Below are positions 25,578 to 33,462 of a DNA stretch of 64,000 bases, piece by piece (within the stretch, counting starts at the first letter, position 1; each line of letters begins with the position of its first letter). Source of the stretch: G965267185 sp965267185. Its GTDB lineage: Bacteria; Pseudomonadota; Alphaproteobacteria; UBA6615. The stretch spans positions 2,356,001 through 2,420,000 of the forward strand of contig OZ253937.1 of the NCBI GenBank assembly GCA_965267185.1, read 5' to 3'. The notes under the pieces were generated by a model. That model was not told the DNA's origin and did not search any database. It worked only from the letters and a program-made list of their open reading frames with translations. Both the position numbers and the translations under genes were made by a program.

Positions 25578-26837
25578 CTAGTGCGCCATCGGGTCGACAA
25601 CCGTGATCTGATTGACCGGGAAGTTGGAGATGATTTCCACATCGTCATCATGAACGATAACCATCTCCTCGATCCGAACACCAAACTCAAACGGTATGCC
25701 GTGTTGGGTTTCGAGCGCGAATACCATGCCGGCTTCAATCTCGAGCGGGTGATCGAGCGACCAGATGCGCGAGATCACCGGCGGGTCGTACTGAGCCAGA
25801 CCAAGGCCATGGCCCCACAAGTTCGCGGCCGCCTGGTCTTCTTCTTCATATCCCCAGGCTTCTTTCGACGAAGGCCATTTGAGGGCGATATCGCGGGTCG
25901 TCGCCCCCACCTTCACGGCCTCGATGGACGCATATAGCCAATCGAGCGCCTCGGCGTAGATGTCCTTCATTTTCTGGGTCGGTTCACGGCCGACACAGTA
26001 AGTGCGGTAGTAGCACGACTTGTAGCCGTTCCACGTCAACGCAGCCAAATCCATAAAGGTAATATCACCGGGCTGGATAATGCGGTCACTAAAGTTGCGC
26101 CAGTTGGGCCAAGTGTTGGGGCCGGACGAAACGATCACGTCCTCGACGTCTTCCATGCCTGGAATATCGTAGAGGAACTTCATGATGTGCGCGGTCACCT
26201 GGTTCTCGGTGATTCCCGGCTCGAGGAACTTCATCGTCGCCCAGTGGGCGGCGTCGCCAATGGCGCCGACGATACGGGCGCAGTTTTGCTCGTCCTCGTT
26301 CTTAACCGCGCGCGCCGCCATCATCGGGGTCATGCCGTCTTCCCAGGCAATGCCCTCTTCCTCGAAATGGCGCATCATGTTGATGTCAACGAAATCGACA
26401 CCGAGCTTTTCGCCGGCGACGCCGTGACGCTTCATTTCTTCCTTGATGGCGTTGGTGAACTTGGTCACCTGCACTTGGGACGCCGGACCGGCCGCCCCTT
26501 TGATCCACGCATAGGAGTAGCGAATGTTCTCCGGCGGAATCCACGGCGCATGACGTTCGACCTGCGCACCGATATCGCCTTGCTCGAACAGGACGGGCTG
26601 CCCGTCGCCGCACAGGATCGCATAGCGAAGTCCGGGCTTCAGTCGGTTCCAGCCGGGGGTCAGCGTGCCCGTGATGTATCTGACGTTCTCGTCATACATA
26701 CAGAGCATGGCGCCAAGACCGTGCTTCTTCATCATCGCGCGCGCGCGTTCCAACCGGTAGTTCCGCAGACGCTCCCAGTTGATCCGCTGCTGCCAGTCGA
26801 GGCCAGTGATGCCGAAATTCGCAGTGCCGTGGTACAT
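25578..26837 (-). CDS. M24-fold (Xaa-Pro peptidase/creatinase-like) protein with altered metal site
   Basis: A 419-residue pita-bread-fold protein with the N-terminal creatinase domain. Of the five metal ligands expected in M24 metallopeptidases, Asp263 (FMDLAAL), His343 (WGHGLGLAQYDPP), Glu376 (ALETQHG) and Glu390 (RIEEMV) are present, but the second Asp, usually in S-D-x-T-R-T, is Cys275 in NGYKSCYYRTY. The fold also includes DMSP lyase DddP and creatinase, so a non-peptidase role is possible; the paired-Asp FDTD motif of DddP is not seen. GGGAGGAG precedes the ATG. It appears to head an operon with the PEP-synthase-like, Tm-1-like and flavoprotein genes. Confidence 0.83.
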   Translation of the reverse strand: MYHGTANFGITGLDWQQRINWERLRNYRLERARAMMKKHGLGAMLCMYDENVRYITGTLTPGWNRLKPGLRYAILCGDGQPVLFEQGDIGAQVERHAPWIPPENIRYSYAWIKGAAGPASQVQVTKFTNAIKEEMKRHGVAGEKLGVDFVDINMMRHFEEEGIAWEDGMTPMMAARAVKNEDEQNCARIVGAIGDAAHWATMKFLEPGITENQVTAHIMKFLYDIPGMEDVEDVIVSSGPNTWPNWRNFSDRIIQPGDITFMDLAALTWNGYKSCYYRTYCVGREPTQKMKDIYAEALDWLYASIEAVKVGATTRDIALKWPSSKEAWGYEEEDQAAANLWGHGLGLAQYDPPVISRIWSLDHPLEIEAGMVFALETQHGIPFEFGVRIEEMVIVHDDDVEIISNFPVNQITVVDPMAH

Positions 26838-27448
26838 TTAATCTCCTCCCGCGTTCCTAGTCCTGATGCGTGATCGCTTTTCGATAAAGTCGCCCCCGTT
26901 CCGAGTAAAGCCGCACGCGAGGAATTCGGCCAGGCCGGACGTAAGCACCAGCAACACAAATCATATCCCTCAGACCAATGCAATACCGGGGAGGAACATG
27001 CGACAAGTGTTGTGCCAAGATCGAATAAAACGAACGAGTTCTGGAGCGTCGCCCGGCAGTTATCGACGCGTTCGCAACATCCACTTAAGCCGATTTCGGC
27101 GACGCTTCCAGAACAGCGATACTAGAATGGCACCACTGCGAGAAAACCTGTAAGCACCCTTACTAGCGGTGGCGACCGCCCTGGAATCAAAGGTTAGTGC
27201 CAAAGTGTCGATCAGTTCAAAAATCTTGAACTCGCCCCCAGCGCTTTGCTGCAGATAGTCTATGCTTCAGATCCGGATCCACGCTGTAGCCATCCCATCG
27301 GATATCGGCTCGGTATTTCTCGCCAAAAGCGATGTATTGTCCGGCTGCTGCAATGCGCGATAGTTGGTCTTGGCAAATTTGCCAGAGACCTTTTGAGTCT
27401 CTAAAAAGCACGCACGAAATCGACTTTTAAGCGAACTGAGGTCCTAAA
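26838..27448. other. 611-base gap between divergent genes
   Basis: No gene is clearly supported. It must hold promoters for the M24-like operon (minus) and the Gfo/Idh/MocA gene (plus). A 64-codon open frame on the minus strand (27217-27411, GTG start, ending RWGRVQDF) has protein-like composition with codons such as WDGYSVDPDLKHRL, but no Shine-Dalgarno and no recognisable family; it could be a small gene or a gene relic. I see no terminator, tRNA or direct repeat here. Confidence 0.5.
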
Positions 27449-28441
27449 ATGTTTACAGCAGCGGTTGTCGGCTTGGGCTGGTGGGGCCGTAATCTGGTCA
27501 CCACCCTCGAACAAAGCGACAAGATCAATGTGGTAAGCGTTACCTCCGGCAACCCGGCCAAACACCAAGACTTCGCCGATGAGAAAGGTGTTGCCCTCGC
27601 TGCCAGCTACGATGAAATCCTCGAAAATAAAGACGTCGATGCGGTGATCCTCTGTTCGCCGCACACGCAGCACGAACAGCAATTCATCGATGCCGTTGGC
27701 GCCGGCAAGCAGGTTTTTTGCGAAAAACCATTATCTCTGACCAAGGCAAGTGCGGAGCGCATGATCGCCGCCGCCGATCAGAAAGGTCAGATTACCGGCA
27801 TTGGCCATGAACGGCGCTACGAAGCATCGATGGAAGCTGCTCAGGAGTTCGTGTCGCAGGGCAAACATGGAACGGCTCTGCATCTAGAGGCCAATTTCTC
27901 GCACAATCTGTTAGCCGATGTGCCGCTCGATAGTTGGCGCGTATCACCTTTAGAAGGACCGTCGCTGCCCATGACGGGCATGGGTATTCACCTAACGGAT
28001 CTCTATCTCTGGCTGTTCGGGCCGATTGACTCGGTTTGTGCCCAGACAGCGAAAAAGGCCGTGGAATGGGCCGACGGCGACATCATCACGATTCAATTCA
28101 AATTCGAAGATGGTTCGACGGGCCTCATGTGCAACATGGCGACGACCCCTTACTACGGACGCTTTTCCGTGTTTGGCACCGAAGCCTGGCTCGAAGTCCG
28201 CGATACGGGGCATCCGCAAATGGGCGGTGAGACCCATGTCGTCACCTGCGCCAAGGACGGCGCGCAGAATGCCCAGACCCTCGGCCCCAAAAACGCGGTC
28301 AAGGCCAACCTCGAAGAATGGGCGGACGCGGTCGAGGGCCGCGGCACCTACAGATTTTCAAACCAGCACCTCATCCACAACGTTGCGGTGCTAGAAGCCA
28401 TCGGCAAATCCACAAAAAGCGGCAATTGGGAGAAGGTTTGA
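27449..28441 (+). CDS. Gfo/Idh/MocA-family oxidoreductase
   Basis: A 330-residue NAD(P)-dependent oxidoreductase of the glucose-fructose oxidoreductase/inositol dehydrogenase family. VVGLGWWGRNLV is the N-terminal nucleotide loop, VFCEKPLSLTKA carries the E-K-P motif with the catalytic Lys, and GIHLTDLYLWLFG holds the active-site His/Asp region. These enzymes oxidise sugars, polyols or related compounds; substrate unknown. GAGG lies before the ATG. The small cupin gene follows 34 bases later and ends at a strong terminator, so the two form an operon. Confidence 0.9.
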   Translation: MFTAAVVGLGWWGRNLVTTLEQSDKINVVSVTSGNPAKHQDFADEKGVALAASYDEILENKDVDAVILCSPHTQHEQQFIDAVGAGKQVFCEKPLSLTKASAERMIAAADQKGQITGIGHERRYEASMEAAQEFVSQGKHGTALHLEANFSHNLLADVPLDSWRVSPLEGPSLPMTGMGIHLTDLYLWLFGPIDSVCAQTAKKAVEWADGDIITIQFKFEDGSTGLMCNMATTPYYGRFSVFGTEAWLEVRDTGHPQMGGETHVVTCAKDGAQNAQTLGPKNAVKANLEEWADAVEGRGTYRFSNQHLIHNVAVLEAIGKSTKSGNWEKV

Positions 28442-28475
28442 ACTTCGCCGCGGTCACTCAAAACTGGAGGAATTC

Positions 28476-28961
28476 ATGAGCGAGCAAGCTGCAGACGATA
28501 AATACGATCATACATTCAAGGCGATCCATGACCACGAGGTCGAGTGGGAGAGCGACGACGTACGCGGTCTCTTAACCCTGCCCGAAGGTGTTCAGGTCAA
28601 AGTTCTGAACTACGATCCGGTAATGAAACGCCTCGACATGAAACAGCGTTTCCCGAAGGGCTATGTCGAACCGCGGCACACCCACGAAAGTTGGCATTCG
28701 ATCTTGGTCCTGGAAGGACGCATGTGCGTGGCCGGTAAAGATCTGCGGCCCGGCGATTACGTGTTCGGCTGGGATATTCCGCACGGACCGTATGAATATC
28801 CAGACGGCTGCGAAGTCTTCATCGTCTACATGGGCGACGCCTCCCATAAGTGGGACGAGGCCGAATTCTTGGCGCACGAGAATATTTGGGAGCCTGAGAC
28901 CGACGAAGGCAAACAGGGAACCCAAGAACACATCGAACAGCGCAAGCAAGCAAAAGGCTAG
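28476..28961 (+). CDS. Small cupin-domain protein
   Basis: A 161-residue single-domain cupin. The metal site is readable: EPRHTHESWHSILVLEG followed by RPGDYVFGWDIPHGPYEY. The C-terminal 35 residues are charged and helical, outside the barrel. GGAGG stands just before the ATG. Coupling with the Gfo/Idh/MocA gene suggests an isomerase, epimerase or dioxygenase in the same sugar or polyol pathway; that is inference from context only. Confidence 0.85.
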   Translation: MSEQAADDKYDHTFKAIHDHEVEWESDDVRGLLTLPEGVQVKVLNYDPVMKRLDMKQRFPKGYVEPRHTHESWHSILVLEGRMCVAGKDLRPGDYVFGWDIPHGPYEYPDGCEVFIVYMGDASHKWDEAEFLAHENIWEPETDEGKQGTQEHIEQRKQAKG

Positions 28962-28981
28962 CTTCAAACATTTTAGAAAGA

Positions 28982-29020
28982 ACGGGGCGCCGGAGAGAAT
29001 CCGGCGCCCCGTTTGCTTTT
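28982..29020 (+). terminator. Rho-independent terminator after the cupin gene
   Basis: ACGGGGCGCCGGA, a five-base loop GAGAA, then TCCGGCGCCCCGT, followed by TTGCTTTT. A 13-base-pair stem between convergent genes; the minus-strand side has no comparable T-tract, so it acts mainly on the plus strand. Confidence 0.9.
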
Positions 29021-29032
29021 CTTAGGAGCCGT

Positions 29033-29953
29033 TTACGCAGGCGCTTTCGTATAAAGGTCGACCAGCCGCGAATCGAGCGTGGTCAATTGCGCTTCGATCA
29101 CCGGCTGGACGGCCTCAACGAACAAACGCCGTTCTGCGTCCGAGAGCTCGGCCACCTCGTTGTCGGTCTTAGCAAGCTCACTCAAAACCCGATCGTCCTC
29201 TGCCTGTGCAAACCCTCGCTGCGCCTCTGTCGCGTACACAAGGGCTCTATGCACTGCTTTTTGGGTCCGCCGATCCCAGCTTTCGTAGGTCGGACGGTGG
29301 CACAAAACGGTAACAAACCCCAAGAAATGGCCCGACAGCGTGATGTAGCGATGATGCTGGTGAATGCCGAAGTTGAAAATATTCGATAGCGGATTGTCTT
29401 GCGCATCCACCTCGCCGCTCGCGACCGCCGCCGCTAGATCGGCGACATCGATAAAGGTTGGCTCGAAGCCAAGCGCAGCAAAGGTGTCTTGGTGCAGCTT
29501 GCTATCGCCTGTGCGGATCCGCAGCCCCGCGCAATCGGACGGAGACCGAATAGGATGCGCGCGATTGGACAAATGCCGGAATCCGTTATCCCAAAACCCT
29601 AATAGTTCGTAGTCGGAGCTAGTCCGAACGATCGTCTTCAAGGCATCGCCGAAGGCACCATCGAGTGCCTTATAAGCGCGAAAACGGTCTGACGTCAGAA
29701 AAGGTAAATCGAGTATGGCGATTTCGGGAAAACGGTGAGCCGAATAGCTCGACGCAAAATAGCAAAATGTTCGCTCGCCTCGTTCGACAAGCGATAGGCA
29801 ATCAGCCGCCTTCAAGCCACCATCGGCAACATTGTTCTCGAGTTGGAAATGCAGACCGCCCTCCAGTTCGCCGCTCAACGCCTTCTCGAACACCTGAGCC
29901 GCACGCGTGTGAACCGATGTCATGGGCTGATATCCAACGAAAGAAACATCCAT
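29033..29953 (-). CDS. TRAP transporter DctP-like binding protein lacking a signal peptide
   Basis: A 306-residue protein with the full DctP fold pattern: DNGFRHLSNRAHPIRSPSDC, GLRIRTGDSKLH and VASGEVDAQDNPLSNI, the carboxylate-binding Arg and Asn regions of TRAP binding proteins. It begins straight at the mature first strand (MDVSFVGYQPMTSVHTRAAQ) with no hydrophobic leader, and no in-frame start upstream would supply one. GGGAG lies before this ATG, so the start looks real. No DctQ or DctM gene is in the window. Either it is cytosolic, or it uses another export route, or it is a relic. Divergent from the thioesterase-GntR pair. Confidence 0.82.
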   Translation of the reverse strand: MDVSFVGYQPMTSVHTRAAQVFEKALSGELEGGLHFQLENNVADGGLKAADCLSLVERGERTFCYFASSYSAHRFPEIAILDLPFLTSDRFRAYKALDGAFGDALKTIVRTSSDYELLGFWDNGFRHLSNRAHPIRSPSDCAGLRIRTGDSKLHQDTFAALGFEPTFIDVADLAAAVASGEVDAQDNPLSNIFNFGIHQHHRYITLSGHFLGFVTVLCHRPTYESWDRRTQKAVHRALVYATEAQRGFAQAEDDRVLSELAKTDNEVAELSDAERRLFVEAVQPVIEAQLTTLDSRLVDLYTKAPA

Positions 29954-30083
29954 TTTTTACGTCTCCCATTTACGTCGGCGTCACAAACTCGAACCGCCGG
30001 CAAGACTAATCTTAACCTAGCGGATGAAACATTTCTCCGCCGATCGAACGAGAAACGTTGCCCACGAAGTTATTCGCGGATAA

Positions 30084-30120
30084 ATTGTTCCCGTTATGAG
30101 AGCATTAGTGTTGGTACAAT
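30084..30120. promoter_or_regulatory. Spaced inverted half-sites between the TRAP-type and thioesterase genes
   Basis: ATTGTTCC (30084-30091) and GGTACAAT (30113-30120) are near-inverted copies, seven of eight matching, in the 167-base divergent gap next to a GntR gene. They could be regulator half-sites but the 21-base separation is large. Confidence 0.25.
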
Positions 30121-30558
30121 ATGACAGCAATTACCCCGGAAGCGTTCAACCGCCTTTCGGAAGCGCAGCTTCCTCTGGCGTATCAATTCGGTTTTCGCGC
30201 CGAGACCATTGGCGATGGCGCTGCAACAGTAAGGATGCCGTACAACGATGCAACGCTTCGTCCCGGCGGCACGATAAGCGGCCCCGCGATGATGGGGCTT
30301 ACCGATTTCGCCATGTACGCCGCTCTGATGGGAGCGATCGGCCAAGTCGAGTTAGCAGTCACGACAAACCTAAACATCAACTTTCTACGCCGACCCGGAC
30401 AAGCCGACATCATTGCCGAGTGCAATATTCTAAAACTAGGCAAGCGCCTGGCGGTGTTGGAGGTGACGCTGTTCTCGGAGGGCGAGGACGAACCGATAGC
30501 TCACGCGACGGGAACCTACTCTATTCCCCCCGAAGCCGTTGATCAGGAGCGTCCGTGA
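30121..30558 (+). CDS. PaaI-family hotdog thioesterase
   Basis: A 145-residue single hotdog-fold acyl-CoA thioesterase. The helix segment LRPGGTISGPAMMGLTDFAM and the strands ELAVTTNLNINFLRRP and DIIAECNILKLGKRLAVLEV follow the PaaI/YbdB pattern. The GG-x-IS-G-P catalytic loop lacks the usual Asn-His pair, as in several PaaI subgroups. No strong Shine-Dalgarno is seen. Its stop overlaps the start of the GntR regulator, so they are cotranscribed. Confidence 0.88.
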   Translation: MTAITPEAFNRLSEAQLPLAYQFGFRAETIGDGAATVRMPYNDATLRPGGTISGPAMMGLTDFAMYAALMGAIGQVELAVTTNLNINFLRRPGQADIIAECNILKLGKRLAVLEVTLFSEGEDEPIAHATGTYSIPPEAVDQERP

Positions 30559-31229
30559 TGGCGCCGCGTGGTCAACTTACGGAACAAGCCTACGAGATCG
30601 TTAAGGAACGGCTGCGTACTGGCGTTTACCGGGCGGGCGACCGAATTTCCGTCGAAGATATCGTCATCGAGTTGGGAACCAGCCGCCAGCCCGTCATGGA
30701 CGCCCTCAAACGTCTGGCTATACAGCGATTTATCGAAATCATCCCCCAGGTTGGTGTTCGCGTGTTGACCACGGAGCGCCAGGAGATGGTCGATTTCTTC
30801 CGGCTGCTGGGCGCAATGGAAACGGTTATTGCGGAACTCGCGGCCCAGCGCGCAGACAAAAAAGGCGCTGAAAAACTGGCCGAGGTCAACGAAACGGTCG
30901 CTCAGTTGCTGTTAGAAGACATCGACGACGAACAGCGGGTAAAACGCTATCGGGCTCTCAATAGGGACTTTCACCGCCAGCTCACCGCGATCGCGGGATC
31001 GCACGTTTTGGCCTCGATTTCCGCCTACATGTGGGATCAAAGCGACTTCTTCATTAGTTCGGCATTCGATCCGGCGAACCTGAAAGATCGGCTCCGCGCC
31101 GCCTACGAAGAACACATTCTGATCTGTCAGGCGGTTGCCGCCAACGACCCAGCGGGTGCACGCAAGGCTATGAATGATCACGTCGACGCCTTCACGCAAA
31201 ACTTCGAACATATCAGGGCAACACACTAG
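30558..31229 (+). CDS. GntR-family transcriptional regulator, FCD class
   Basis: A 223-residue regulator. Residues 6-70 form the winged helix (EQAYEIVKERLRTGVYRAG, SRQPVMDALKRLAIQ); the rest is an FCD ligand domain (FFRLLGAMETVIAELAA, NRDFHRQLTAIAGSHV, HILICQAVAANDPAGARKAM) with the conserved Asp/His metal positions for carboxylate ligands. AGGAG precedes the ATG, which overlaps the thioesterase stop; a GTG one codon earlier is equally possible. It may control the divergent TRAP-type gene and its own operon. Confidence 0.92.
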   Translation: MAPRGQLTEQAYEIVKERLRTGVYRAGDRISVEDIVIELGTSRQPVMDALKRLAIQRFIEIIPQVGVRVLTTERQEMVDFFRLLGAMETVIAELAAQRADKKGAEKLAEVNETVAQLLLEDIDDEQRVKRYRALNRDFHRQLTAIAGSHVLASISAYMWDQSDFFISSAFDPANLKDRLRAAYEEHILICQAVAANDPAGARKAMNDHVDAFTQNFEHIRATH

Positions 31230-31343
31230 CGCTGCGGCCAGGGTGGCTCGTATCCTGGCCACCGGAAATTCGATAGGGCCTTAGTAACATCGCCCATCTT
31301 TAGATTGCCCGCCCGGTGATATACTGAACGGCGAGGCGCAATC

Positions 31344-32276
31344 ATGGACCTGCTTAGCGACATTCTCAGCACTGTACGCATTCGCGGTACGCTCTATTTC
31401 AGTACAGCGTTTACGCCGCCTTGGGGCATTCAGGTGCCCGCCCATGGACGCGCCGCGCGTTTCCATATCGTGGTCAAAGGGTATTGCTATATCGGCTTGG
31501 CGAACGGTGACGTGCGCGAACTGCACGAAGGCGACATGCTGCTCATTCCCCAAGGCGCCGAGCATCGGCTTATGGACACCGCCGATCGCAAAGTGCTGGA
31601 GCTCGACCGCGTCGTGGCAGAAAGCGGTTTTAACGGCGAGGGGGCGCTAGTCGTGGGCGGGCCTGAATCCGAGGCCGTTACCCAACTTGCTTGCGGACAC
31701 CTCACCTTCGCCGACGGCGCGGATCATCCTCTCTTGCGCGCCCTTCCCGACGACATCCTGATTTCCCGCGAATTGCGCACCCGCCACGCATGGCTCGACG
31801 ACACGATCAATGCGCTGTCCCGGGAGGCGCACTATGGCGCGGCCGGTTCGGCAGCGACAGTGAATAAGCTATCGGAGATACTCTTTATCGAGAGCTTGCG
31901 CGCGACAGCCGAGACGATTCCACAACTCGACGGAATCATGAAAGCGATCGGTGATACGCGGGTGAGCCGGGCCCTTTCGGCGATTCATCGCGACCCGGCA
32001 CACGACTGGACTCTCGATACCTTAGCGAGCGAGGCCGCCCTGTCTCGCTCGCGCTTCGCCGAGCGCTTCCGTGACCTGGTCGGTCTGTCGCCTGCCGCAT
32101 ACCTTGCCGAATGGCGCATGCAGAAAGCCCGCTCCCTCTTGTTCGAGACCCATGATGGTGTCGGCGTGATTGCTGCGAAGGTCGGCTACCGGTCGCCCGC
32201 CTCGTTCACGCGCGCTTTTAGCGATACTTTCGGTCAGTCGCCGAGCGACTTCCGCAACGCCAGACACGCCGACTAA
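31344..32276 (+). CDS. AraC-family transcriptional regulator with N-terminal cupin domain
   Basis: A 310-residue regulator. Residues 1-190 are a Cupin_6-type sensor (AARFHIVVKGYCYIGLANGD, LHEGDMLLIPQGAEHRLMD); residues 205-305 carry two helix-turn-helix motifs (DWTLDTLASEAALSRSRFAE and VGVIAAKVGYRSPASFTRAF) with the AraC signature. GAGG lies in front of the ATG. Neighbours on either side do not share its operon; the nearest likely target is the ferritin-like/cytochrome pair 177 bases downstream or an oxidoreductase gene elsewhere. Confidence 0.92.
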   Translation: MDLLSDILSTVRIRGTLYFSTAFTPPWGIQVPAHGRAARFHIVVKGYCYIGLANGDVRELHEGDMLLIPQGAEHRLMDTADRKVLELDRVVAESGFNGEGALVVGGPESEAVTQLACGHLTFADGADHPLLRALPDDILISRELRTRHAWLDDTINALSREAHYGAAGSAATVNKLSEILFIESLRATAETIPQLDGIMKAIGDTRVSRALSAIHRDPAHDWTLDTLASEAALSRSRFAERFRDLVGLSPAAYLAEWRMQKARSLLFETHDGVGVIAAKVGYRSPASFTRAFSDTFGQSPSDFRNARHAD

Positions 32277-32453
32277 CGACCCTTTCTCGACGGTTGGCGG
32301 CACGGCCGGTGAGAGATTTACCTCATCGTCCGAAGCGTTTTGCAGCGCGTCCGATTATGCCCTCTCCCCAATTGTGAATGCCCCTCCAGCGCTTAGCTAA
32401 CCCCCTGTAGCAAGGGCGGCGCGTGTGCCGGCCTGACAGACGGAGCAAACACA

Positions 32454-33044
32454 ATGACCGAACTCACTTCGAAAGATTCACCGCGCCGCACCTTTTTGAA
32501 ATCGGCCGGTTCCGCGACCCTAACCGCCGCCGGCGTAGCCGCCCTGGCAAACATCGCCGCACCGCGCGGCGCCCTGGCCCGTGAGGATAACCCGGAGGCC
32601 GATGCGCAACTTCTCAATACTGCCCTCGGGCTCGAGTATGAAGGTATCGGCGCCTACGAACTCGCCATTGGCAGCGGCCTGTTGCAAGCGGCGGTGAAGG
32701 AGACCGCAAGCCTGTTCCAAAGCCACCACCAGCAGCATGCCGAAGAACTCGCGAAAGCCGTCGGCTCGTTGGGTGGCAAACCGGTCGCGCCGAAATCTCT
32801 CGACGACTACGCCAAATCGTTGAATGCAGCAGCCTTGAAGGATCAAAACGATATCATCGCGCTCGCACTGCGGCTGGAACGCGGGGCCGCTGAAGGCTAT
32901 CTCGGCTTGCTGCCGTCTTTCGGCGACCCTGACTTCGGGCACCTGGCAGCACGCATCGCAGCCGACGAAACCATGCACTGGACCGCCTTGACCTTGGCAT
33001 CGAACGGATTGCTGCCAGTCGACGGTCTGACCTTCGGCGCCTAG
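32454..33044 (+). CDS. Tat-exported ferritin-like domain protein
   Basis: A 196-residue protein with a twin-arginine signal (SPRRTFLKSAG at 9-19, hydrophobic stretch to about 42, ALA cut site), so it folds with its metal before export to the periplasm. The mature part is a four-helix ferritin-like bundle; possible carboxylate/His ligands are in LGLEYEGIGAYE, SHHQQHAEEL, LRLERGAAEGY and ADETMHWTAL. It matches the Ferritin_2-type family of unknown function. The cytochrome c gene starts 13 bases after its stop, suggesting a linked redox function. Confidence 0.88.
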   Translation: MTELTSKDSPRRTFLKSAGSATLTAAGVAALANIAAPRGALAREDNPEADAQLLNTALGLEYEGIGAYELAIGSGLLQAAVKETASLFQSHHQQHAEELAKAVGSLGGKPVAPKSLDDYAKSLNAAALKDQNDIIALALRLERGAAEGYLGLLPSFGDPDFGHLAARIAADETMHWTALTLASNGLLPVDGLTFGA

Positions 33045-33057
33045 GTTGCGTGCCGAG

Positions 33058-33462
33058 ATGAAGCCGACCGGCATTGCGCTCGTCCTCTATCTTGCGGCAA
33101 CCGCCGCCGCCTTCGCAGCGGCACCGCAAGAACGGGGCGACGCCGAGCGGGGTGCAGCGCTTTACGACAAGCGCTGCACCGCCTGCCACTCGATCGATAC
33201 CAATCGGATTGGCCCGAGCCACCGCGGCGTGTTCGGACGCGCCGCCGGCTCGGTCCCCGGATACGACTATTCCGAGGCGCTAAGTGAGTCGAGCACCGTC
33301 TGGACAGTTGAGACTCTCAACCGCTGGCTGGCCAACCCGCAGGCCCTCATTCCCGGACAAAAGATGGGGTTCCGTTTGCGTAAGGCCGATGAACGTAGGG
33401 ACATCATCGCCTACCTCAAATCGCTCACGCCTGCTGCGCGGCATCTCAAGTCGTCAGAATGA
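33058..33462 (+). CDS. Class I cytochrome c (c2/c550-like)
   Basis: A 134-residue periplasmic haem protein. Residues 1-20 form a signal peptide (GIALVLYLAATAAAFAA). Haem attachment is CTACH; IGPSHRGVFGRAAGSVPGYD is the typical cytochrome c2/mitochondrial-type loop and GQKMGFR supplies the distal Met. An in-frame TTG 12 bases earlier is a less likely start. The 3' end overlaps the convergent quinone oxidoreductase gene by 17 bases. Next to the ferritin-like gene it may take electrons from or give them to that protein, which is inference. Confidence 0.92.
   Translation: MKPTGIALVLYLAATAAAFAAAPQERGDAERGAALYDKRCTACHSIDTNRIGPSHRGVFGRAAGSVPGYDYSEALSESSTVWTVETLNRWLANPQALIPGQKMGFRLRKADERRDIIAYLKSLTPAARHLKSSE

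Noticed and set aside
25578..26837. Calling the M24-fold protein DddP (DMSP lyase)
   Set aside because: DddP has a double-Asp FDTD metal motif and a second Asp before SRT; here the motif is FMDLAAL with Cys275, so the identity is not supported.
31236..31260. GGCCAGG/CCTGGCC inverted repeat after the GntR gene as a terminator
   Set aside because: The stem has only seven pairs around an 11-base loop and no T-tract follows; it may slow polymerase but I do not list it as a terminator.
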